The notes under the pieces are model-generated. The model did not search any database, was not told the origin of the DNA, and was given only the letters and a program-made list of their open reading frames with translations. A stretch of 64,000 bases of DNA from Aureibaculum flavum (GTDB taxonomy: Bacteria > Bacteroidota > Bacteroidia > Flavobacteriales > Flavobacteriaceae), in assembly GCF_016406085.1 (NCBI RefSeq), contig NZ_JAEHFJ010000001.1, positions 496,001 to 560,000 of the forward strand, read 5' to 3'. Made by a program: the position numbers and the translations under genes. Positions 53,492 to 60,220 of the stretch are shown piece after piece (position 1 is the first letter of the stretch; each line of letters begins with the position of its first letter).

Positions 53492-54301
53492 ATGACCAAC
53501 CTCAAAAAAATCTTACTAATTTTATTAACGGCTTCCCTATTTATAAGCTGTGATTTTATAAGCAATGTATTTACCTATAAAGACACTACAGAAGGCTTGA
53601 TTAACTCCATCATAGAAGGTGATTATGAAAAAAGCATGACTTTTATGGCTACTAAAAATGATGCTTTTAAAAACACAAATATTGATACTTTAAAAAAAGG
53701 GTTACATAATTTTAAAAACTTAATTGTAAAGAATTTTGGTAAAGAATTAAACTATAGTTTTATGACTGCCAATAAGACGTTCTCAACAATAGAGGGAGAA
53801 GGTACAGCTCCAAATACAACGAAAGCCCAGATTGAATTTTCTAACGACACCGAATTTGGTATTTTTGAAATAATTTTTGATGATAGTACTAATAAGATTC
53901 TATACATTAAAACCTTAGATCTAAAAGAAAAAATACCGAATATGATACCGTTTTGGCTATTTGGCATATTAGCTCTATGTGTTCCCATTTTTAACATCTG
54001 GATTATTATAAAGATCAAACGAAGTGTTCTAAAGAAAAAATGGTTGAAATATATTGCTGTACTATTTTTTAATGTTCCTGCCATTACATATAGTGCTGTT
54101 TACGGGCTTTCTATTAACTTGTTAAGCTTTCAAATTCTATTTGGTATCAGTTTTTCATATATGGGATATTTAGGTTCCGTTTGGACTTTTGGAATACCAC
54201 TTGGCGGATTATATTGGTTATGGAAAATGAATAAGAAGCCAGAAGAAGACGTTCAAATGGAAAATGAACCTGAATTTGATTTAAAGAATCAAGAGCTATG
54301 A
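53492..54301 (+). CDS. Lipoprotein with three C-terminal membrane helices
   Basis: 269 residues from the ATG at 53492 (an earlier frame start at 53441 gives a poor signal). Lipobox LFISC, then an about 110-residue domain with a DUF3887/DUF4878-like feel (EGLINSIIEGDYEKSMTFMATKND), and three membrane helices (about 145-168, 180-200, 210-235) ending in an acidic tail. A lipidated N-terminus together with C-terminal helices is unusual topology. Its last codons overlap the OsmC gene by four bases. Confidence 0.68.
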   Translation: MTNLKKILLILLTASLFISCDFISNVFTYKDTTEGLINSIIEGDYEKSMTFMATKNDAFKNTNIDTLKKGLHNFKNLIVKNFGKELNYSFMTANKTFSTIEGEGTAPNTTKAQIEFSNDTEFGIFEIIFDDSTNKILYIKTLDLKEKIPNMIPFWLFGILALCVPIFNIWIIIKIKRSVLKKKWLKYIAVLFFNVPAITYSAVYGLSINLLSFQILFGISFSYMGYLGSVWTFGIPLGGLYWLWKMNKKPEEDVQMENEPEFDLKNQEL

Positions 54302-54777
54302 AAAAGCACAATTACAAGGTCAACGTAACATGGACAGGTAATGAAGGTGAAGGCACCTTAAATTACAAAGCTTTTAACCGTAACCATACCATTTCGGCTC
54401 AAGGAAAATATGCCAACATTAAAGGTTCTTCTGATCCTTCTTTTTTGGGTGATAAATCAAAATATAACCCTGAAGATCTTTTTTTATCATCGATATCGGC
54501 TTGTCATATGCTTTGGTATTTGCATTTATGCTCTGTACATCACATTGTAGTTACAAAATATGAAGATAATGCTACGGGAATAATGGAAGAAACCAAAAAT
54601 GGAAGTGGACGATTTACGGAGGTTACCCTCAACCCTACGGTAATCATTACAGATGCGAGTCAAATTACGAAAGCAAATACTTTACACAAAGAAGCAAATA
54701 CCATGTGTTTTATAGCTAATTCTTGTAATTTCAACATTAAGCATAACCCGAATACAACGGTGACCGACATAAGTTGA
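54298..54777 (+). CDS. OsmC-family peroxiredoxin-like protein
   Basis: 159-residue OsmC/Ohr-type protein. The two conserved redox cysteines are Cys69 in SSISACHMLWYLH and Cys137 in HKEANTMCFIANS; the N-terminal strand and NPEDLFLSSISACH are family hallmarks. Reduces organic hydroperoxides in the cytosol. Translationally coupled (ATGA overlap) to the lipoprotein gene upstream, an odd partner; co-expression may be incidental. Confidence 0.9.
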   Translation: MKKHNYKVNVTWTGNEGEGTLNYKAFNRNHTISAQGKYANIKGSSDPSFLGDKSKYNPEDLFLSSISACHMLWYLHLCSVHHIVVTKYEDNATGIMEETKNGSGRFTEVTLNPTVIITDASQITKANTLHKEANTMCFIANSCNFNIKHNPNTTVTDIS

Positions 54778-54873
54778 AAATAAAAACAGAAAAAGCATAG
54801 AATTAGGAAAATAATATAATTAATTTAGAGAATAATAATATTCAATTATTTACTCACGGCTATTCTAAATAAA

Positions 54874-56067
54874 ATGAAAAAAATCTTAATACTATTCATT
54901 TCAATTCTTAGTATCAATTGTTATTCTCAAATAACTTTTAATAAAGGATATTTTATTAATAATTCTGATAAAAAAATAGATTGCGAAATTAAAAATATTG
55001 ACTGGAAGAATAATCCTACAGAATTTGAATATAGAATTTCAGAAGATAAAGAGTTAAAAACAGCTTCAATAGCTTCAGTTAAAGAATTTGGTATTTACAA
55101 ATATTCAAAATACATCAGAAGTAAGGTGGATATTGATAGATCTAGCAATAGAATTGCAGAGTTAAACACGCAAAGAAACCCTGTATTCAAAAACGAAGAA
55201 CTTTTTTTAAAGGTATTAGTAGAAGGCAAAGCCAATTTATATTCATACAACAATGGAGATATTGTTAGATACTTTTACAGTAATGAGGGAACTGACATTG
55301 AACAATTAGTATATAAAAGATATAAAATAAATCAGGAAAAAATAGCTGAAAACGTTACGTTTCGACAACAACTATTGAATAACTTAAAGTGTCAAAACAT
55401 TTCGTCTAAAGACATCAACAAAATAAATTATGGCAAAAATAAATTAATAAAATTATTTGTAAAATATAATCAATGTGAAAGTTCAGAGCTTACTGATTTT
55501 GAAAATATACAGAAAAAAGATCTATTCAATTTAACATTTAGACCCCGTATCAACAGCACTTCATTTTCTGTAGATAATTCTATATACAATTCGACAGATA
55601 GCGATTTTAATACTAATATAAATTTTGGTTTTGGTATTGAAGCAGAGTTTATAATGCCTTTCAATAAAAATAAGTGGTCGGTAATAATTGAACCTACTTA
55701 TAATAAGTATAAATCTAAAATCGAATTAACTACCCAAAGAATTCAAAGCGTCGAAGCAAAGTACAATTCAATTGAATTACCAATTGGAATCAGGCATTAT
55801 TTTTTTATTAAAGATGATTCAAAAGTATTTGTTAATGCTTCTACTATTTTTGATATTTCATATAACTCTAACGTTGATTATGAAATTTCAACGGATTTAA
55901 ACATAATTTCAACTGTAAATTTGGCTTTTGGTGCTGGTTATAAGTTTAAAGATAAATATAGTATTGAATTTAGATATCATCTAAATAAAGATGTTTTAGA
56001 CAACTATACAAGCTGGTATTCAACCTTTGGAAAATTATCCTTGGTATTAGGATATTCAATATTTTAA
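54874..56067 (+). CDS. Outer-membrane beta-barrel protein with N-terminal domain
   Basis: 397 residues: signal peptide about 1-18 (NCYSQ), a soluble N-terminal part (about 20-210, with FNKGYFINNSDKKIDCEIKNIDWKNNP), then a PorT-like barrel (about 215-397: FNLTFRPRINSTSF, GFGIEAEFIMPFNKNKWSVIIEPTY, LPIGIRHYFF, LAFGAGYKF, SIEFRYHL) ending LGYSIF with a terminal Phe. This layout is common in Flavobacteriaceae proteins of unknown role. Confidence 0.8.
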   Translation: MKKILILFISILSINCYSQITFNKGYFINNSDKKIDCEIKNIDWKNNPTEFEYRISEDKELKTASIASVKEFGIYKYSKYIRSKVDIDRSSNRIAELNTQRNPVFKNEELFLKVLVEGKANLYSYNNGDIVRYFYSNEGTDIEQLVYKRYKINQEKIAENVTFRQQLLNNLKCQNISSKDINKINYGKNKLIKLFVKYNQCESSELTDFENIQKKDLFNLTFRPRINSTSFSVDNSIYNSTDSDFNTNINFGFGIEAEFIMPFNKNKWSVIIEPTYNKYKSKIELTTQRIQSVEAKYNSIELPIGIRHYFFIKDDSKVFVNASTIFDISYNSNVDYEISTDLNIISTVNLAFGAGYKFKDKYSIEFRYHLNKDVLDNYTSWYSTFGKLSLVLGYSIF

Positions 56068-56177
56068 AATTATGCATCAATCTAATACCACGGCAGCGTA
56101 AAAACGATTTACCACCAATACGTAAATCGCAATTATTCTTATGACCTTTTAAACGGTTGATTCAAAACCTCAACAAT

Positions 56178-57245
56178 TTATTTTTTTACCAGCTCCCAAA
56201 GCTCAACTTCTTCAGTAGAACGCCACTGTTGAACTCGTTTTGTTTTATCTGTAGCCAATTTTACATTTTTCTTAAGACAGTTTACCAATTTAAAACGCCC
56301 CCCTTTATCTAATTCCTTTTGTATGGGATGAACTTTCGTTACTTCTGTAATTTGAGCCAAATTAGAGAATAATACCACAATTTTTCCTTCGGGTAAAAGC
56401 ATTTTTTCTGCTGCTGCAAAGAATTCAGGGAAGAATTTTTTATCGTAATACATGGTTTCATCCTGATTATCTAATGCTTCAGAAATGGGTAACCTCGGTG
56501 GATTTAAAACAATCAATTCGGTTTGTTTCTCCCATTTTCCAAAAAGGTGCCCTAAGTTTAATTCTACCTTTCTAGACAACTTGGTATCTTTCATAAATTC
56601 GGTAAGTCCCACAATTGCATTCGGATTGGTATCTGTACCAAAAACCTTTTGAAAACCATGTTTTACCAATTGAAAAGCAAGTACTCCACTTCCAATTCCA
56701 ACATCTATAGCTGTTTTTTTAGGTCCATTATAACGTTTTAACCAATTGTCAAAAAGGATTAAATCATCATAACGTGTAGGATAATTTGTACCATAGTAAG
56801 GATGAATTTTATTCCGCAATACAGGAATAGAAATCCCATTTTGATACGATTGCCAAGAGCTGTTTAGGCCTTGCACCTGAGGAAAAGTTAATATAAAGTC
56901 GCTCGTTTCTGGATACAACTTAGCTAACCAACCGATAGACGGTGCTTTTCTTACATTCAATTTATGAGCAACAATCTCTATGAGCATAAGATTTGACATT
57001 TTACGATAAGCCGCTCGAAACTCACGTTGTTCTTTAAACGTTTTGTTAGGCATCCTTCTTTTTAAATACAACTGTATCTCCTTCAAAAGAAGCATACCGT
57101 TACTATAAAACGCTGTAATTAATACCGGCTTACCAGCTTCAAGTGCTCTCACAGTGCTTTTAACATCTGAATTGCTATTAAACACTTCTATTTTTTTTCC
57201 AGGTACTATCGGTTCTGGTTTATGTAACGCTAAATCTGTAATCAT
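56178..57245 (-). CDS. Class I SAM-dependent methyltransferase (PrmC/RsmC-like)
   Basis: 355 residues. SAM-binding motif I is AIDVGIGSGVLAFQLV, with FGTDTNPNAI as motif II, and the catalytic-type motif is VLNPPRLP (NPPR in place of NPPY/DPPY), typical of N-methyltransferases acting on rRNA or protein Gln. The N-terminal 150 residues are unlike PrmC and could be a substrate-recognition domain. Substrate unknown. Neighbours give no functional hint. Confidence 0.82.
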   Translation of the reverse strand: MITDLALHKPEPIVPGKKIEVFNSNSDVKSTVRALEAGKPVLITAFYSNGMLLLKEIQLYLKRRMPNKTFKEQREFRAAYRKMSNLMLIEIVAHKLNVRKAPSIGWLAKLYPETSDFILTFPQVQGLNSSWQSYQNGISIPVLRNKIHPYYGTNYPTRYDDLILFDNWLKRYNGPKKTAIDVGIGSGVLAFQLVKHGFQKVFGTDTNPNAIVGLTEFMKDTKLSRKVELNLGHLFGKWEKQTELIVLNPPRLPISEALDNQDETMYYDKKFFPEFFAAAEKMLLPEGKIVVLFSNLAQITEVTKVHPIQKELDKGGRFKLVNCLKKNVKLATDKTKRVQQWRSTEEVELWELVKK

Positions 57246-57570
57246 AAATTGGTATTGTATTGGTATTCAAGAGCCGTATTTTATTTACGGATTCCTTCAA
57301 TTACTATCGTTGATAAAAAAACACACTGCACTATTATATTAATTACTGCTTTGCACTAAACTTCGCTTCAGTTGGCCACCAACATTCTGTTAACCAAAGA
57401 AAAGCTTAGAAAAAAAGCCCTATAAATTCACAAAAGTTGTGCGAATGAGAATTAATTTTAATAGTAAATAATATAATGCAAAGGTACTTTATTAAAAGGC
57501 ATTTTATGGATAATAGAGAAGTATTGTCTATCCGCATAGAAAGACACCCATTTTTTGATTGCAAATGAGC

Positions 57571-57632
57571 GTGGTGGTAATTTCTTTGGTAAGATTTTTT
57601 TTGAATTCCAGTAAAGCCTTTTTCGTAATAAT
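57571..57632 (-). pseudogene. Remnant a of the C45 acyltransferase 3' end
   Basis: On the minus strand this reads KKALLEFKKNLTKEITTT in one frame, matching the last part of the C45 gene product (EFKKALTKEITTV). The upstream boundary shows the same 14-bp deletion (GGC directly followed by TTTACTGGAATTC) as the remnants at 58241 and 59514. Lies in a 492-bp gap (57246-57737) that otherwise holds only repeat R2. Confidence 0.6.
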
Positions 57633-57640
57633 ATTTTCAA

Positions 57641-57696
57641 ACCCTCCGACCACACGTAAACGTGTGCCCACCTCCCTTTATAAAAATGGAGGAGCC
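57641..57696. repeat. Palindromic repeat R2, 3' flank of DUF559 gene A
   Basis: CCCTCCGACCA, a small hairpin ACACGT-AA-ACGTGT, then CCCACCTCC and GGAGGAGCC around an AT loop. Same plan as R4 at 61878. It sits about 40 bp past the stop of the DUF559 gene, in inverted orientation to the palindrome on the gene's other side. Confidence 0.65.
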
Positions 57697-57737
57697 TTAC
57701 TATGAAACTCGCTACACTAATTTGAAATTTACATATT

Positions 57738-58106
57738 TCAAACAGACTTAAAATTATTCTTAATTGTTTCTAATATAATTGACAATTGATCAAATACCAT
57801 TTTATTCTCAAACCTTATAACAGTATAGCCTAACTTATTTAAATAGTCAGTACGCTTAGCATCATACTCAATGGCTATGGAATTATTATGAACTTCACCA
57901 TCTAATTCAATAATTAATTTTTGAGAGGCACAATAGAAATCGACAATGTAATTTCCAATACTATGTTGTTTTGTAAAACGTTTACCATCTAATTGTCTAG
58001 ACTTTAAATTTTCCCATAGAAATGCTTCAGCTGGTGTTAGTTTTGACCGTAACTTTTTTCGGTATGTTTTCAATTCAACTTTAGTATGTACTCTTTTAGA
58101 TGTCAT
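57738..58106 (-). CDS. DUF559 endonuclease-domain protein, copy A (intact)
   Basis: 122-residue protein of the DUF559 family, related to Vsr-type PD-(D/E)XK nucleases. Family elements: LTPAEAFLWENLKSRQLDGKRFTKQHSIGNY, then the putative catalytic core with Asp56 (IVDFYCAS), Glu67 and Asp69 (IIELDGEVH), and the C-terminal YLNKLGYTVIRFEN. It is flanked on both sides by GC-rich palindromes in inverted orientation and duplicated nearby. Nuclease activity is plausible but unproven. Confidence 0.87.
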   Translation of the reverse strand: MTSKRVHTKVELKTYRKKLRSKLTPAEAFLWENLKSRQLDGKRFTKQHSIGNYIVDFYCASQKLIIELDGEVHNNSIAIEYDAKRTDYLNKLGYTVIRFENKMVFDQLSIILETIKNNFKSV

Positions 58107-58118
58107 AGTATTTTAAAA

Positions 58119-58144
58119 GCTCCCGTCTTCATCAGAAGAGGGGA
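58119..58144. repeat. Palindrome at the 5' flank of DUF559 gene A
   Basis: Hairpin GCTCCCGTCTT-CATC-AGAAGAGGGG lies 12 bp upstream of the DUF559 start. The copy-B equivalent is a perfect CCCCTCTT / AAGAGGGG stem. On the minus strand it ends GGGGAGCTTTT before the ATG, the mirror image of GGAGGAGCC on the 3' side. Confidence 0.6.
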
Positions 58145-58240
58145 ATGAATTCGCGACTCTGATAAATTTACTAATAAAAATTGGATGTATTATAAGCGAA
58201 GAAAGGGGAGTTTGAACATCTCGTAATTTTAAAGTTGTAA

Positions 58241-58350
58241 TCACTTTTCAATTTTAAGCACATACTTTTTAATCCGTTCTCTATCTGGTACGGTAGTAAT
58301 TTCTTTGGTGAGTGTTTTTTTGAATTCTAGTAAAGCCTTTTTCACATTAG
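58241..58350 (-). pseudogene. Remnant b of the C45 acyltransferase 3' end
   Basis: Minus-strand reading KKALLEFKKTLTKEITTVPDRERIKKYVLKIEK then TGA matches the C-terminus of the intact C45 protein (KKALTKEITTVPDRERIEKYVRKIEK), with the shared 14-bp deletion upstream. It has no start and is 5'-truncated. The rest of the 410-bp gap 58107-58516 holds the DUF559 flanking palindrome and an AT-rich leader for the barrel gene. Confidence 0.7.
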
Positions 58351-58516
58351 TACCTGCCAACAAAAACAATAAAAATATAAACCATTCCTTAAAAAAAGAA
58401 AAGCATTATGAATAAAAAAGCATTTTGTTTCAGGACTTTTTGCCATACAGTTGTTTTTATACTAAAGCTGCACTGAAGCAGCATTAAATAAAATAACTAT
58501 TCAATAAAATAAGAAT

Positions 58517-59113
58517 ATGGAATTGATACGAAAAAGAATAATTATAATAGTTTTTATGGGCTTTATTTTGAGCCTAAGCGGACAAAATCAAAAACAAGGC
58601 ACTTCAACTACTGGTATTAAAGGAGGTTATAATCTGGCTGCTGTTACTTATGACGGTGAGACAGAAACAGGGCAACGCCATGGGTTTCATTTAGGTGTAT
58701 ATGGCAATTCAGCTATTAATAGTTTGATGGCCATTCAAGTGGAAGCCATGTACTCGCAACAAGGATATCAATTAAAAAATGATTCAGGTACTTATACTCA
58801 AAAACTAAATTATATTAATGTACCGGTAATGTTGCAACTATATCCCATAAAGCAAGTCTTTTTGGAAGGTGGTGCTCAGGTAGGATATGCCATATCTCAT
58901 AAAGAAACGTATGATAGTAGCTTTAATCTTTTTGATACGGAATCTGATATAACACCTGATCGATTTGATTGGGGATTTAATGTTGGTAGTGGTATTAAAA
59001 TGGATTCTGGATTTAGTTTAGGGATTCGTTATCATATTGGTATGGGAGAGATTTATGATGAAGGTGAACCTAAAAATAGAATGTGGCAATTTTCGGTGGG
59101 GGTCGATTTTTAA
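58517..59113 (+). CDS. PorT-family outer-membrane beta-barrel protein
   Basis: 198 residues: signal peptide (about 1-23, ending LSLSGQ), then a typical eight-stranded PorT/OmpA-like barrel: GIKGGYNLAAVTYDG, GFHLGVYGNSAINS, MAIQVEAMYSQQGYQL, YINVPVMLQLYP, VFLEGGAQVGYAIS, FDWGFNVGSGIKM, SLGIRYHIGMG and a final WQFSVGVDF with the outer-membrane C-terminal Phe. It lies between the two copies of the segmental duplication and is not duplicated itself. Confidence 0.85.
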   Translation: MELIRKRIIIIVFMGFILSLSGQNQKQGTSTTGIKGGYNLAAVTYDGETETGQRHGFHLGVYGNSAINSLMAIQVEAMYSQQGYQLKNDSGTYTQKLNYINVPVMLQLYPIKQVFLEGGAQVGYAISHKETYDSSFNLFDTESDITPDRFDWGFNVGSGIKMDSGFSLGIRYHIGMGEIYDEGEPKNRMWQFSVGVDF

Positions 59114-59260
59114 AAGGATATACTAGGTGGAGTAATTAGGGAAGGTGGTGCTTTATTTTTATAAAGTGCTATCTTCTTTTTTTTGGGAACGTATCGTTAA
59201 AATTTTCGTTGTTTTATAAAGGTTCTCGACCTCCCTGTGGCTGGCAAGGTACAATTTTCT

Positions 59261-59313
59261 CCCGATGGCTATCGGGACAAAATTCATAATGCTGTCGCTG
59301 AAGCTTTAGCATA
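59261..59313. repeat. Two short hairpins in the gap after the barrel gene
   Basis: CCCGAT-GGCT-ATCGGG (59261-59276) and ATGCT ... AGCAT (59290-59313, with AAGCTT at its centre). They lie in the 652-bp gap 59114-59765, which otherwise holds the two TCGAGTG repeats, remnant c and repeat R3. They look like debris of dispersed intergenic repeats; no gene is visible. Confidence 0.45.
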
Positions 59314-59365
59314 AGAGATCGAACTGACACTTATATATGATCTAAAGTTAAAAATTTAAATAGTA

Positions 59366-59490
59366 CGTCCCTTCGAGTGTTTTCTTTGAAGCGATAGTGT
59401 AAAAGAAAATGTATCGAGAAGCACATGTTAATCGGTTTAATCGAATGTTCTCGATACAATCACTCGTTCCTCGCGACCACTCGAACTGAC
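59366..59490. repeat. Two inverted copies of a TCGAGTG...GTATCGAGAA repeat
   Basis: Copy i (59366-59421): CTTCGAGTGTTTTC ... GAAAATGTATCGAGAAG. Copy ii (59447-59490), opposite orientation: TTCTCGATACAATCACTCG ... CACTCGAACTGACAT. The consensus GTCAGTTCGAGTG-N-GTATCGAGAA is, from memory, a frequent intergenic repeat in Flavobacteriaceae genomes. The spacer differs between the two copies. Confidence 0.55.
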
Positions 59491-59513
59491 ATATCGACAA
59501 GAAAAATAATTTA

Positions 59514-59632
59514 TTACCTTTCAATCTTCCTCACATACTTTTCAATCTGTTCCTTATCCAGTACCGTGGTTAATGCTTTTTTGAATTCCAGTAAAGCCTT
59601 TTTCGTAATAATATTTTCAAACCCTCCGACCA
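59514..59632 (-). pseudogene. Remnant c of the C45 acyltransferase 3' end
   Basis: Minus strand reads TKKALLEFKKALTTVLDKEQ then IEKYVRKIER and TAA, matching the C-terminus of the intact C45 protein. Just upstream, the TATTACGAAAAAGGC codons are kept, but 14 bp (TATGATGCTGCCGC in the intact gene) are missing, which shifts the frame. The 5' side is cut off by repeat R3. Confidence 0.7.
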
Positions 59633-59676
59633 CACGTAAACGTGTACCCACCTCCCTTTATCCAAAAGGAGGAGCC
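59621..59676. repeat. Palindromic repeat R3, 3' flank of DUF559 gene B
   Basis: Copy of R2 with changes in the loops only: CCCTCCGACCA, hairpin ACACGT-AA-ACGTGT, ACCCACCTCC and GGAGGAGCC. The stem bases are kept while the loop differs (TTTATCCAAAA versus TTTATAAAAAT), which suggests that the structure matters. Confidence 0.65.
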
Positions 59677-59765
59677 TCACTATTAAACTCGCTACACTAA
59701 TTTGAAATTTACATATTTCAAACAGACTTAAAATTATTCTTAATTGTTTCTAAGATAATTGACAA

Positions 59766-60086
59766 TTAATCAAATACCATTTTATTCTCAAACCTTATCA
59801 CAGTATAGCCTAACTTATTTAAATAATCAGTACGCTTAGTATCATACTCAATGGCTATGGAATTATTATGAACTTCACCATCTAATTCAATAATTAATTT
59901 TTGAGAGGCACAATAGAAATCGACAATGTAATTTCCAATACTATGTTGTTTTGTAAAACGCTTACCATCTAATTGTCTAGACTTTAAATTTTTCCATAGA
60001 AATGCTTCAGCTGGTGTTAGATTTGACTGTAACTTTTTTCGGTATGTTTTCAATTCAACTTTAGTATGTACTCTTTTAGATGTCAT
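59766..60086 (-). pseudogene. DUF559 endonuclease-domain gene, copy B (C-terminally truncated)
   Basis: Near-identical to copy A (four changes in 106 residues, among them Arg20 to Gln and Lys22 to Asn), but codon 107 is TAA where copy A has CAA, removing the last 16 residues. The putative catalytic core (Asp56, Glu67, Asp69) is before the stop and intact, so the product may still fold. Bracketed by R3 and the palindrome at 60099-60124. Confidence 0.75.
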
Positions 60087-60098
60087 AGTATTTTAAAA

Positions 60099-60124
60099 GC
60101 TCCCCTCTTTTGATGAAGAGGGGA
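60099..60124. repeat. Palindrome at the 5' flank of DUF559 gene B
   Basis: Perfect hairpin CCCCTCTT-TTGATG-AAGAGGGG, 12 bp upstream of the gene start. Counterpart of 58119-58144. Confidence 0.65.
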
Positions 60125-60220
60125 ATGAATTCGCGACTCTGATAAATTTACAAATAAAAAATGGAATTATTTTAAGCGAAGAAAGGGGAGTTTGAACATC
60201 TCGTAATTTTAAAGTTGTGA

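Larger units (their letters stand above)
57597..58333. repeat. Segmental duplication, copy A (737 bp)
   Basis: This block recurs at 59577-60313 with an offset of exactly 1980 bp and roughly 95% identity. It contains the 3' remnant of the C45 gene, repeat R2, a DUF559 gene, the palindrome at 58119 and part of remnant b. The outer-membrane protein gene at 58517 lies between the two copies and is not duplicated. Confidence 0.85.

Noticed and set aside
57458-57655. Minus-strand open frame beginning in repeat R2
   Set aside because: Its codons come from the repeat and from an off-frame reading of the C45 remnant (RKRLYWNSKK is the shifted form of KKALLEFKK).
59425-59700. Plus-strand open frame across repeats and remnant c
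   Set aside because: It reads through the TCGAGTG repeat, the reverse strand of remnant c and R3; it is a chance frame.
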